In this document: positions 7,717 through 16,343 of the stretch, piece by piece
Layout of the letters: every line of letters starts with the position of its first letter
Position numbering within the stretch: position 1 is the stretch's first letter
Assembly: GCA_020851835.1 (NCBI GenBank)
Contig: JADZBZ010000361.1
Span: 1-19,436, forward strand
Direction of reading: 5' to 3'
Length of the DNA: 19,436 bases
From: Acidobacteriota bacterium
Lineage (GTDB): Bacteria; Acidobacteriota; Vicinamibacteria; Vicinamibacterales; UBA2999
Notes under the pieces: model-generated
Told to the model about the DNA's origin: nothing
The model's database searches: none
The model's input: the letters and a program-made list of their open reading frames with translations, nothing else
Position numbers and translations under genes: made by a program

Positions 7717-7734
7717 CCGGGACTGAAGTCCCGG
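7717..7734 (-). promoter_or_regulatory. Hairpin in the pgk leader, next to the start codon
   Basis: CCGGGAC (7717-7723) and GTCCCGG (7728-7734) form a perfect 7-bp stem with a 4-base loop. In the minus-strand transcript it ends nine bases before the pgk AUG, where a ribosome binding site would be expected. It may affect ribosome access or mRNA processing. It may also be just the terminal unit of the adjacent repeat array. Confidence 0.5.
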
Positions 7735-7798
7735 CGCTCCGAACCCCGGCGCTCCGAACCCCGGCGCTCCTGAAGTCCCGGCGCTCCGAACCCCGGCC
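7731..7798. repeat. Tandem repeat array between gap and pgk
   Basis: About four and a half copies of a 15-16 base unit, CCGGCGCTCCGAACC, start at 7731, 7746, 7761, 7778 and 7793. The third copy carries a variant ending (TGAAGT) that resembles the loop of the neighbouring hairpin. The array fills the intergenic space exactly, from just after the gap stop codon to the pgk leader hairpin. It looks like a REP/BIME-like intergenic element, though copies elsewhere in the genome cannot be checked here. Confidence 0.8.
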
Positions 7799-8791
<993 letters not shown>

Positions 8792-8830
8792 CTATGAGTC
8801 CTCCGGATAAACGGCTCATTCTACCGAAAG

Positions 8831-8847
8831 CCCGCACGTCTTGCGGG
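8831..8847. promoter_or_regulatory. Inverted repeat in the gap/waaA divergent region
   Basis: CCCGCA (8831-8836) and TGCGGG (8842-8847) flank a 5-base centre. The right arm overlaps the -35 hexamer of the waaA promoter, and the left arm lies just upstream of the likely gap -10 element. This position would suit an operator that could affect both directions. No known regulator motif is recognised. Confidence 0.35.
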
Positions 8848-8870
8848 AGCCGTGAGCGCCGGGCTATACT
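8841..8870 (+). promoter_or_regulatory. Sigma-70-like promoter for the LPS operon
   Basis: TTGCGG (8841-8846) and TATACT (8865-8870) with an 18-base spacer. Transcription would begin near 8877, leaving a short leader of about 16 bases before the TTG start of waaA at 8893. The promoter falls inside the longer open frame that begins at 8785, which argues against that upstream ATG as the start. Confidence 0.55.
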
Positions 8871-8892
8871 CGCCAACAGCGTAAGGCCTTTA

Positions 8893-10215
8893 TTGTATAT
8901 CCTTTACAGCATCCTCGTGCTGGCGGTCTTCGCGCTTGCCTCGCCGTGGTTCGGCTATCAGGCCCTTCGTTACCGGAAGTACGTCGGCAGCCTCGGCCAG
9001 CGCATGGGCTACCTGCCCGTCTCGTTCAACATGGATGGCGACCCGTCCATCTGGATACATGCGGTCTCGGTGGGTGAGGTACTGACGGCGCGGCCCCTGG
9101 TGGCGGATCTCAAGCGGCGCTATCCCGGCCTCCGGCTCTTTCTCTCCACCACCACGATGGCGGGACAGCAGCTGGCCCGGCGCAGCGTGCCGAACGTGGA
9201 CGCCGTGTTCTACTTTCCCTTCGACCTCGGTCTCTTCGTCCGCCGCACCCTCGACCTGGTACGTCCGCGGCTGTTCCTGATGATGGAAACCGAAATCTGG
9301 CCCGTCCTGCTGCGCGAGTGCCAGCGGCGCGGTGTGAAGACGGCTGTCATCAACGGCCGCCTGTCGTCGCGGTCGTTCCCCCGCTACCGGCTGATACGCC
9401 GGTTCATGGCACGGGTGCTCGGCGACATCGACCGCTTCTGCGTGCAGAGCGACGAATCCGCGCGGCGCTTCGTCGAGCTGGGCGCCGAAGCCGGGAAGGT
9501 GGTGGTCACCGGGTCGCTCAAGTTCGACTCGCTCGACCCGCCCGGCGCGGTGCGGGCTCGGGAGCGGGTGCTCCGCTATTTCCGCGTGCCGCCGTCGCGG
9601 CCCACGATCGTGGCGGGCAGCACCATGCGTGGCGAAGAAGCGACCGTGCTTCGCGCGTTCCGCCGCGTCCGTGTCGCGGCGCCGTCGGCGCTGCTCGTAC
9701 TGGCCCCGCGTCATCCCGAGCGTTTTGGCGAGGTCGAGCAGCTGTGCCGGGGCGAAGGCTGGAAGACCGTGCGGCGCACCGAGCTGGCCATCGACGCGGA
9801 GCCGCGCGCCGACATCGTCGTGCTCGACACGATTGGCGAGCTCGCCAGCCTGTATCAGATCGGCACCGTGGTGTTCGTCGGCGGCAGCCTCGTGCCCACC
9901 GGCGGCCACAACGTGCTCGAGCCGGCCGTCTTCGGCAAACCCATCGTGTTCGGTCCGCACATGGAGAACTTCCGCGAGATTGCCGACGCCTTCGTGGCCG
10001 CCGACGCTGCCGTCCGCCTCGACGGCGAGGGGCAGCTCGAGATCACGCTCGTCGAGCTGCTGGGTGACCCCGTGCGGCGCGCTCGCATGGGGGCGGCCGC
10101 CCGCGCGCTGGTCGAGGCCAACCGCGGCGCCAAGGACAAGACCATGATGGTGCTCGAGACGCTGCTGCAGCCGGCGGCCCCTTCCAACGTCGTCCCGTTC
10201 AGACCCATTGCTTGA
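8893..10215 (+). CDS. waaA: Kdo transferase (3-deoxy-D-manno-octulosonic acid transferase)
   Basis: 440 residues from the chosen TTG at 8893, the usual WaaA length. A membrane-anchor helix (about 3-20) is followed by a GT-B fold that transfers Kdo from CMP-Kdo to lipid IVA at the inner membrane. E62 in HAVSVGEV corresponds to the catalytic glutamate of the family. METEIWP, NGRLSSRS, GSLKFD, APRHPERF and the CMP-Kdo-binding GGHNVLEPA (337-345) are all present. The frame is open from an ATG at 8785, but that would overlap the gap start and include the promoter. TTG 8893 has AAGG six bases upstream and gives a family-like N-terminus. First gene of a ten-gene LPS operon. How many Kdo residues it adds cannot be told. 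Confidence 0.95.
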   Translation: MYILYSILVLAVFALASPWFGYQALRYRKYVGSLGQRMGYLPVSFNMDGDPSIWIHAVSVGEVLTARPLVADLKRRYPGLRLFLSTTTMAGQQLARRSVPNVDAVFYFPFDLGLFVRRTLDLVRPRLFLMMETEIWPVLLRECQRRGVKTAVINGRLSSRSFPRYRLIRRFMARVLGDIDRFCVQSDESARRFVELGAEAGKVVVTGSLKFDSLDPPGAVRARERVLRYFRVPPSRPTIVAGSTMRGEEATVLRAFRRVRVAAPSALLVLAPRHPERFGEVEQLCRGEGWKTVRRTELAIDAEPRADIVVLDTIGELASLYQIGTVVFVGGSLVPTGGHNVLEPAVFGKPIVFGPHMENFREIADAFVAADAAVRLDGEGQLEITLVELLGDPVRRARMGAAARALVEANRGAKDKTMMVLETLLQPAAPSNVVPFRPIA

Positions 10216-11254
10216 CATCCTCTACGCCGAGGCGGCGCGCTGGCGGCGCCGCGCCGTCGAGCGGCATCCCGACCGCCGCCGGCGTCTCGCCCGTCCCGTG
10301 ATCAGCGTGGGCAACCTTTCGGTCGGTGGCACGGGCAAATCACCGGTGGTGGCCGCCCTGGCCCGCTGGCTCGTGGACCGCGGCGAGCGTCCGGCCATCC
10401 TGAGCCGTGGCTACCGCCGCGCCGTGGACGCGCCCGGCGTGGTGGTCGTTTCCGACGGCCACGCCGTTTGCGCCGGCCTGGATCGCTCCGGCGACGAGCC
10501 GCTGATGCTGGCGCGTGCGGCGCCGGGCGCCGCGGTGTGCGTGGGTGCCGATCGCTACCTGGCCGGCGTCCTCGCCGAACGAGCCCTGGGCGCCACCGTG
10601 CACCTGCTCGACGACGGCTTTCAGCACGTGGGACTGGCGCGCGATCTCGACGTCCTGGTGACCACCCTCGGAGAAATTCCGAACGGCCGCGTGTTGCCGC
10701 GCGGACGGCTCCGCGAGGGGGCCGACGCCGCGGCGCGGGCGCACGTCATGGTCGTCATGGGCGCCACCGCCGGCGCCGCCGCCGCGGAAGGATGGACGCT
10801 CGGCGTGGGGCTTGCGTGCGGCGGGTCGCGCACGCTGGGCCTCCCCGAACCGGTGATGGCCCGCGGGACGGCGGCGGAGGCCCACCTGCCGCCGCCCGAA
10901 CCCGGCGCCCGCGTCGTCGTGACCTGCGGCATCGCCAATCCGCGGCGGTTCATCGACGAGGTCACGGCCGCCGGATGGCGAGTGGTGGGAGAGGTGGTGT
11001 TCCCGGACCATCGACGGTTTTCGGCACGCGACATCGCGCGCATCTCGGCGGCAGCGGCCGATGCCGGCGTGTCCGACGTGTTGACCACCGACAAGGATGC
11101 GGTCCGCTTCGAAGCCGCCGGTCCGCTGCCCTTTCCGCTGTTCCGTGTGCCGATGACGGTGAGCTTCGACCCGCCGGCGCTGCTCTTCGACAGCGTGGTT
11201 GCCGTGCTGCGGGCCGCGGGCGGCCAGCGGCCGCTCGCCGGGAGCCGCTCATGA
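10208..11254 (+). CDS. lpxK: Tetraacyldisaccharide 4'-kinase (lipid A 4'-kinase)
   Basis: 348 residues. ATP-dependent phosphorylation of the 4' position of the lipid A disaccharide, producing lipid IVA, the acceptor for WaaA. The P-loop reads GGTGKSP at 40-46, preceded by the characteristic RPVISVGNLSVG. ILSRGYRR, LLDDGFQH and TTDKDAVRF follow as expected for the family. The start is a TTG at 10208 that overlaps the end of waaA by eight bases, with no separate RBS visible, so translational coupling to waaA is likely. The stop overlaps the next ATG by four bases. Confidence 0.95.
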   Translation: MLDILYAEAARWRRRAVERHPDRRRRLARPVISVGNLSVGGTGKSPVVAALARWLVDRGERPAILSRGYRRAVDAPGVVVVSDGHAVCAGLDRSGDEPLMLARAAPGAAVCVGADRYLAGVLAERALGATVHLLDDGFQHVGLARDLDVLVTTLGEIPNGRVLPRGRLREGADAAARAHVMVVMGATAGAAAAEGWTLGVGLACGGSRTLGLPEPVMARGTAAEAHLPPPEPGARVVVTCGIANPRRFIDEVTAAGWRVVGEVVFPDHRRFSARDIARISAAAADAGVSDVLTTDKDAVRFEAAGPLPFPLFRVPMTVSFDPPALLFDSVVAVLRAAGGQRPLAGSRS

Positions 11255-12162
11255 GGTACGCCCTCGAGTATCGGGCGGTCGTCGCCGTGCGGGCACTGGT
11301 GTGCTGGTGGCCCGACGCGCTGGTGCGGGCCTGGGGGTCGGCGCTCGGCATGGCGTTCTACACGCTCGACCGGCCGCGCCGGCGCGTGGCGCTCGGCAAT
11401 CTGGCGGAGTGCTTCCCTGGGCGCACGCTCGCGGAACGCCGGCGCATCGCCCGCCGGACGTTTCGACACTTCGGACGGCTGTTGCTCGAACTGCTGCGCT
11501 TCAGCGCGCTCAGCGATGCCCGGCGCATCGCCCTGGTGGAAGTCGAGGGCGCCGAGCGCGTGCGGCAGGCCTACGCGCAGGGACGGGGCGTGCTGTTTTT
11601 CACCGGCCACTTCGGCTACTGGGAGCTGCACGCGATACATCATGGGACCGCCTTCGAGCCCATCGGGGTCCTGGCGCGGGCGCTCGACAACCCGAGGCTC
11701 AATACGCTGCTCGAGCAGGTTCGCGGCGCCACGGGCAACCACTGCATCTATCGTCAGGGCGCGGTCCGGCGTGTCCTGCGGACACTGGCGGGGGGGCACG
11801 GCGTGGCCATGCTGATCGATCAGCACATGCACAGCCCCGATGCGATCTGGGTGAACTTCTTCGAACGTCCCGCGGCCACTACCTCCACGCTCGCGGCGCT
11901 GGCCCTGCGGACCGGCGCACCCGTGGTCCCCGTCTTCGCGCTCCCCCAGCCTGGCGGCCGCTTCAAGTTCGTGTACGAGCCACCCGTCGATCCGCCGCCC
12001 GCCGATCATCCCGACGCCATCGCCGAGTTCACGCAGCGCTGCACCGACGTGCTCGAGATGTACGTCCGCCGCCATCCCGACTTGTGGCTCTGGATGCACC
12101 GCCGCTGGCGCGATGCGCCGGCCCCGGCCACCAAGGGCATGTTCCCGGTCGTGCAGGAGTGA
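11251..12162 (+). CDS. lpxL: Lipid A acyltransferase, LpxL/HtrB type
   Basis: 303 residues, typical of the lysophospholipid acyltransferase family that adds secondary acyl chains to Kdo-lipid A at the inner membrane. The HX4E catalytic motif is H120 to E125 in FFTGHFGYWE. AMLIDQHMHSPDAIWVNFF and the closing WLWMHRRW are also family signatures. ATG 11251 overlaps the lpxK stop (ATGA), with GGAG six bases upstream. Whether it acts like LpxL (laurate) or LpxM/LpxP cannot be told. It is the only such gene in the window. Its position directly after waaA and lpxK supports the lipid A role. Confidence 0.92.
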   Translation: MRYALEYRAVVAVRALVCWWPDALVRAWGSALGMAFYTLDRPRRRVALGNLAECFPGRTLAERRRIARRTFRHFGRLLLELLRFSALSDARRIALVEVEGAERVRQAYAQGRGVLFFTGHFGYWELHAIHHGTAFEPIGVLARALDNPRLNTLLEQVRGATGNHCIYRQGAVRRVLRTLAGGHGVAMLIDQHMHSPDAIWVNFFERPAATTSTLAALALRTGAPVVPVFALPQPGGRFKFVYEPPVDPPPADHPDAIAEFTQRCTDVLEMYVRRHPDLWLWMHRRWRDAPAPATKGMFPVVQE

Positions 12163-13181
12163 CCCACCCGCCCGTGGACCGCATCGTCGTCTTCTCGCCC
12201 AACTGGCTGGGCGACGCCGTGATGGCGCTGCCGGCCCTGGCCGACGTGCGGCGGCACTTCGCCGCCTCGCGGCTGGTGGTGGCCGCGCGGCGGTCCGTGG
12301 CGCCGCTGTTTACGATGGTCCCCGCCGTCGACGAGGTGCTGACGCTGCCCGGCCGCGGCGGCCTGGCCGCCGTCGGCACCTGGCGTGACGATGTGGCGGC
12401 GGTGGCGGCGGGCGGGTTCGACCTGGCGCTGCTCTTTCCCAATTCGTTTGCGTCGGCCCTGGTCGCCTCGCGCGCGGGCATCGCCGAACGCTGGGGACTG
12501 GCCACCGACGCGAGACGCCGGCTGCTGACGCGGTGGGCCGCGAAGCCGCCGGGGGGACTGCACCAGGCGGCGTACTACCAGGCGCTGGTCGGCGCCTTCG
12601 GCCTGGCCAACGGTCCGGCCCACGCGTGCGTGGAGGTGCCCGCCAGCGTCGCGGCACCGGCCCCCGACGGGCCGTTCGTGGTGCTGGCGCCGGGCGCCGC
12701 CTACGGCAGGGCCAAGCAGTGGCCCGAGGCGCGTTTCGCCGAACTGGCGGTCCTGCTCCGCGCGCGCGGCCGGTCGGTGGTGCTGGTCGGCAGCCTCGCC
12801 GACCAGCCCACGACCGCGGCGATTGCGTCGGCAGCGGGTGCGGGCGGGCTGCCCCCGCTGGTCGATCTGGCGGGCCGGACGAGCCTGGCCGAGCTGGCGG
12901 CGCTGTGCGCACGTGCCGAGGCGGTGGTGTCGAACGATTCGGGCGCTATGCACCTGGCCGGCGCCGCGGGCGCCCGGGTGGTGGCCATCTTCGGCGCGAC
13001 CGACGAGCATCGCACGTCACCCTTGACGCGGGGCCCCGACGCCGACCCGCCGCGGATTGTCACGGCCGAGGCCTGGTGCCGGCCGTGCATGCTGCGCGAG
13101 TGCCCGATCGATCATCGTTGCATGACCGGCGTGAGCGCGCGTGCCGTGCTCGAGGCGATCGGTCGGGCGGGACGCGCATGA
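12159..13181 (+). CDS. waaF: ADP-heptose:LPS heptosyltransferase II (GT9)
   Basis: 340 residues. A GT9 glycosyltransferase of the cytoplasmic membrane face that adds the second L-glycero-D-manno-heptose to the inner core. SPNWLGDAVMALPAL (13-27, with acidic D19) is the WaaF N-terminal signature. LAPGAAYGRAKQWPEARF and VSNDSGAMHLAG (257-268) form the ADP-heptose site. The C-terminal cluster C307-C310-C315-C321 (CRPC...HRCM) is shared with other WaaF proteins. GTG 12159 overlaps the acyltransferase stop by four bases (GTGA). A second GTG at 12174 is possible, with AGGAG 14 bases upstream. The WaaF rather than WaaC assignment follows from the NWLGD and cysteine motifs. Confidence 0.9.
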   Translation: MTHPPVDRIVVFSPNWLGDAVMALPALADVRRHFAASRLVVAARRSVAPLFTMVPAVDEVLTLPGRGGLAAVGTWRDDVAAVAAGGFDLALLFPNSFASALVASRAGIAERWGLATDARRRLLTRWAAKPPGGLHQAAYYQALVGAFGLANGPAHACVEVPASVAAPAPDGPFVVLAPGAAYGRAKQWPEARFAELAVLLRARGRSVVLVGSLADQPTTAAIASAAGAGGLPPLVDLAGRTSLAELAALCARAEAVVSNDSGAMHLAGAAGARVVAIFGATDEHRTSPLTRGPDADPPRIVTAEAWCRPCMLRECPIDHRCMTGVSARAVLEAIGRAGRA

Positions 13182-13762
13182 GCGGCACGGCTGGCCGCCC
13201 GGCGGCATTCCTGGACCGCGACGGGACCATCAACGAGGACGTCGGGTACCTTACCGACGTGGCCCGCCTTCGCGTGTATCCGTTCGCGCCCGATGCGATT
13301 CGGCTGCTCCGGCGCGCGGGCTTCGTCATCATCGTCGTCACCAATCAGGGCGGCATTGCTCGCGGGCTCATGACACCTGCGTTCGTCGAGGAGACGCACC
13401 GGCGGATGGCGGTTCGGCTCGATCGCGCCGGCGCGCACGTGGACGGTTGGTACTACTGCCCGCACCATCCCGCGTCGGTCGTGCCGGCGCTGCCGGCCTC
13501 CTGTGCCTGCCGCAAGCCGGGCACGGCCATGCCCCTGGCCGCCGCCGCGGCTCACGGTCTCGACCTGGCGCGCTCGTGGGTGATTGGCGACCACTGGCGC
13601 GACGTCCAGATGGGCCACGCCATCGGGGCGCGGGCCGTGCTGGTGCGGACGGGTCACGGGCGCGATCAGGAAGCCGCCCGTCCCGATGGACAGGGCGTGG
13701 ACGCCATCTGCGATAACCTGATGGCCGCCGCCGGGGTCGTGCTTCGGGCGGAAGGACGGTAG
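13178..13762 (+). CDS. gmhB: D-glycero-beta-D-manno-heptose-1,7-bisphosphate 7-phosphatase
   Basis: 194 residues, HAD superfamily. Removes the 7-phosphate in ADP-heptose synthesis, between the kinase and the nucleotidyltransferase encoded just downstream. The nucleophile motif FLDRDGTIN gives D13 and D15, VVTNQGGIARG is HAD motif II, and GDHWRD (D138) supplies the Mg-binding acid. The GmhB-specific zinc loop is intact: C94, H96, C109 and C111. ATG 13178 overlaps the waaF stop by four bases. The 3' end sits in a short imperfect duplication (13749-13806). Confidence 0.95.
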   Translation: MSGTAGRPAAFLDRDGTINEDVGYLTDVARLRVYPFAPDAIRLLRRAGFVIIVVTNQGGIARGLMTPAFVEETHRRMAVRLDRAGAHVDGWYYCPHHPASVVPALPASCACRKPGTAMPLAAAAAHGLDLARSWVIGDHWRDVQMGHAIGARAVLVRTGHGRDQEAARPDGQGVDAICDNLMAAAGVVLRAEGR

Positions 13763-13806
13763 GACCGCGCCCGCGCGCGGAAGGACTGCGGGCCCGCGCC
13801 GCGCTC
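13749..13806. repeat. Imperfect 29-bp tandem duplication with palindromes at the gmhB end
   Basis: Two copies start with CGGAAGGAC at 13749 and 13778, offset by 29 bases, and share a CCGCGCC block further in. The first copy contains the gmhB stop codon. A 6-bp inverted repeat (13765-13770 with 13775-13780) and the palindrome GCGGGCCCGC (13788-13797) lie inside. This 61-bp gap is by far the longest between genes of the operon. Confidence 0.5.
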
Positions 13807-13823
13807 GCGGCAGTGGACATCTG

Positions 13824-14804
13824 ATGATCGAGCTGATCAAGGGCTTTGCCCGCGCGAAGGTCGTGGTCATCGGCGACCTCATCGCCGACGAGTACGTGTA
13901 CGGCCGCGTGGCGCGCGTGTCGCGCGAAGCGCCCGTGCTGATTCTGGAGTACGACTCCACCGAGATCGTGCCGGGCGGTGCGGGCAATGCCGCCGCCAAC
14001 GTGGCGGCGCTCGGCGGCCGCGTGCGGCTGGTGTCGCTGGTGGGGCGCGACGAGCCGGGACGGCGGGTGCAGCGCGCGCTGCCATCGCGCGTCGAGCGGG
14101 GCGGCCTGATCCGGCCGGCCGGGCTCCGCACGCCGGTCAAGACCCGCATCCTCGCGGGAGGCATCCACTCGGCGAAGCAGCAGGTCGTCCGCATCGATCG
14201 GCTGTCGACGCGGCCCGTCACCGACGCGGAGCGAGCGGCCGTGGGCCGCGCGGCCGATGCCGCCGTCCGCTCCGCCGATGCCGTGCTCATTTCCGACTAC
14301 GGCACCGGCCTGGTGACGCCGGCGCTGGCGCGGGCGGTTGCCGACCGCGTGCGGCCGCGCGGCGTGCCGGTGCTCGTCGATTCGCGCTACGCGCTCACCA
14401 AGTACCGCCGGCTGACGGCGTGCGCCCCGAACGAGTCGGAAGTGGAGCAGGCGCTCGGCGTGCGAATCGACGACAACCCGCGCGTGCTCGAGCGCGCCGG
14501 ACGACGCCTGCTCGAAAGCACGAAGATGCAGGCCGTCGTCGTCACGCGGGGCAGCCGTGGCATGGCGGTGTTCGAGTCCGGCAGGCCGACCGTCCACATT
14601 CCCATTTTCGGCTCCGACCAGGTGGCCGACGTCACCGGCGCGGGCGACACCGTGATGGCGGCGCTCACGCTGACGCTGGCCGCGGGGGGCACCGTGGAGC
14701 AGGCCGCGCGGCTGGCCAACATTGCGGGCGGCCTGGTCGTGATGAAGCGTGGCACGGCCACGGTGGCCGCCGCCGAACTCGTGCGCGCCATCCGGCGCGC
14801 GTGA
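13824..14804 (+). CDS. rfaE1: D-glycero-beta-D-manno-heptose-7-phosphate kinase (HldE N-domain type)
   Basis: 326 residues, PfkB/ribokinase fold. Makes heptose 1,7-bisphosphate with ATP. PGGAGNAAANVAALGG (50-65) is the sugar-binding signature, VLISDYGTG (155-162) is shared with HldE, APNESEVE follows, and DVTGAGDT (269-276) carries the anion hole and catalytic base D275. It ends where the kinase domain of bifunctional HldE ends. The nucleotidyltransferase domain is a separate gene at 16336, with a membrane glycosyltransferase gene between them. ATG 13824 has only a weak RBS. Other PfkB sugar kinases are possible in principle, but the motifs and neighbours point to heptose. Confidence 0.92.
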   Translation: MIELIKGFARAKVVVIGDLIADEYVYGRVARVSREAPVLILEYDSTEIVPGGAGNAAANVAALGGRVRLVSLVGRDEPGRRVQRALPSRVERGGLIRPAGLRTPVKTRILAGGIHSAKQQVVRIDRLSTRPVTDAERAAVGRAADAAVRSADAVLISDYGTGLVTPALARAVADRVRPRGVPVLVDSRYALTKYRRLTACAPNESEVEQALGVRIDDNPRVLERAGRRLLESTKMQAVVVTRGSRGMAVFESGRPTVHIPIFGSDQVADVTGAGDTVMAALTLTLAAGGTVEQAARLANIAGGLVVMKRGTATVAAAELVRAIRRA

Positions 14805-14810
14805 TCCCTC

Positions 14811-16343
14811 GTGCCCGACGGTTTCCATCTCGCGTTGGTCGTCGCCGAAACCTTCGTGTTCGCCGCCGCGGCCACGTGGCTGGTGCGTCGTGCCGCGCGT
14901 CGCCGCGGCTGGCTGGCGCCGCCCCGCCCGGATCGCTGGCACCGTGAGCCGACGGCGCTGTACGGGGGCGTCGGCATCTTCGCCGCCTTCGCCCTCGGCC
15001 TGCTCTGGCAACTGCCGTGGTCCGCGTTCTCGGCTTCACTGCTGGTGCTCACGGCGGTGATGTTCGTGGCGGGCCTGGTGGACGACGCGGCGGATATCCG
15101 GCCGCAGACCAAGGTGGTGGTGCAGTTGTCGTGCGGGCTCCTGCTCTATGCGGCCGACTTCCACTTCAACGACGCTTTCGCCTGGTGGCTCGACCTCGCC
15201 ATCGTCGTGTTCTGGGTGGTGGCCATCACCAACGCGCTGAACCTGCTGGACAACATGAACGGGCTGGCGGCGGGCACCGCGGTCATCGCCGGCGTGTCGC
15301 GGCTGCTGCTGTTCCAGCAGACCGGCAACACCGAAGGGGCGCTGGCGAGCGCCGTGTTGGTCGGGGCCGTGCTCGGCTTCCTGATCTTCAATTTTCCGCG
15401 AGCCTCGATTTTCATGGGTGACGGCGGCAGCTTCACCATCGGCTTCGCGCTGGCGGCGCTCAACCTCACGAGCGGCGAGGCCTATTCGAAGAGCGTATTC
15501 TCAATCTTCATCTTTCCGGTGCTGGCCCTGGCGCTGCCCATCTTCGACACGGCGTTCGTGTCCGTCGTCCGCTACCTCTCGGGGCGGGCCATCAGCCAGG
15601 GCGGGCGCGATCACACGTCGCACCGCCTGGTGGCCATCGGCCTGGGCGAGACCTCGGCCGTGGTCATCCTCTGGACCATTTCGGCGGCGGCCGGCGGCAT
15701 CGCCTACCTGCTGTACAACGTTGGCTTCTCGTACGCGTTGTTCGCGATGGCGATCCTGCTGCTCGGCCTGGCTCTGTTCGGCATCGTCCTCTCCCGCGTG
15801 CGCGTGTACCCCGAAGGCGAGGAGCCCGACGGCCCCGCGTCGGCCTGGGGCTTCACGTTGCCCGGCGAGCTGCTCTACAAGCGACAGATTCTGTGGGTGC
15901 TGGTGGATGCGGTCACCGTGGTGCTGGCCCTGAGCACCGCGGTCGAACTGGCGGCCCTCACACCCGGTGCGGCGGTCCCGCCGCTGGCCGAGGCGGTGGC
16001 CGTGCCCGGCTCCGCCGTGTTGCCGCCCGGCCTGCTCGTCGGGCCGCCCTCCGGGCTCTCGGTGACCGTGGCCTGCGTGAGCATCGCGTTCTTCGCGCTG
16101 GGACTCTATCGACGGGACTGGGCGCACTTCGGCCTTCGCGTGGCCGCACGCATTGCCCTGGCCGCGGCTATCGGCCTGGCCGCCGCCGGGCTGCTCCAGC
16201 GGGTGCTGCCGCCGGGAGCGCCGTGGGCGCCGGCGACGCTCGCCGCGGCCTGGGTGTTGGTGCTGCTCAGCGTCTGCGGCACGCGCGTCGTCGTCCGCAC
16301 GCTCGACGCCTGGCTGCATCGTGCGGGAGGGGCACGTGGGTGA
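14811..16343 (+). CDS. WecA/MraY-type phosphoglycosyltransferase with a C-terminal CapD-like membrane domain
   Basis: 510 residues, integral membrane. Residues 1-335 are a polyprenyl-phosphate N-acetylhexosamine-1-phosphate transferase: DRWHREPTALYGG (41-53), the Mg-binding VDDAADIRPQTK (90-101), NALNLLDNMNGLAAG (141-155), FMGDGGS (201-207) and the HTSHR motif (268-272). This enzyme class transfers sugar-1-phosphate to undecaprenyl phosphate, starting an O-antigen or other glycan. Residues 354-505 form an extra domain opening LLYKRQILWVLVDAVTVVLAL, with a central FALGLYRRDW and a final helix ending GTRVVVRTLDAWL. It resembles the N-terminal four-helix membrane domain of CapD/WbpM-type dehydratases, but without their Rossmann domain. 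A GTG at 14811, six bases after the kinase stop, is the chosen start; no RBS is visible. The sugar substrate is unknown. Confidence 0.9.
   Translation: MPDGFHLALVVAETFVFAAAATWLVRRAARRRGWLAPPRPDRWHREPTALYGGVGIFAAFALGLLWQLPWSAFSASLLVLTAVMFVAGLVDDAADIRPQTKVVVQLSCGLLLYAADFHFNDAFAWWLDLAIVVFWVVAITNALNLLDNMNGLAAGTAVIAGVSRLLLFQQTGNTEGALASAVLVGAVLGFLIFNFPRASIFMGDGGSFTIGFALAALNLTSGEAYSKSVFSIFIFPVLALALPIFDTAFVSVVRYLSGRAISQGGRDHTSHRLVAIGLGETSAVVILWTISAAAGGIAYLLYNVGFSYALFAMAILLLGLALFGIVLSRVRVYPEGEEPDGPASAWGFTLPGELLYKRQILWVLVDAVTVVLALSTAVELAALTPGAAVPPLAEAVAVPGSAVLPPGLLVGPPSGLSVTVACVSIAFFALGLYRRDWAHFGLRVAARIALAAAIGLAAAGLLQRVLPPGAPWAPATLAAAWVLVLLSVCGTRVVVRTLDAWLHRAGGARG

Noticed and set aside
5905..7773. A 622-codon plus-strand frame opposite tpiA and pgk
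   Set aside because: It is antisense to two intact glycolytic genes. Its tail RSEPRRSEPRRS is only a translation of the tandem repeat.
7708..7798. The gap-pgk repeats as a CRISPR array
   Set aside because: The units are 15-16 bases in direct tandem with no spacers, and no cas genes are present.
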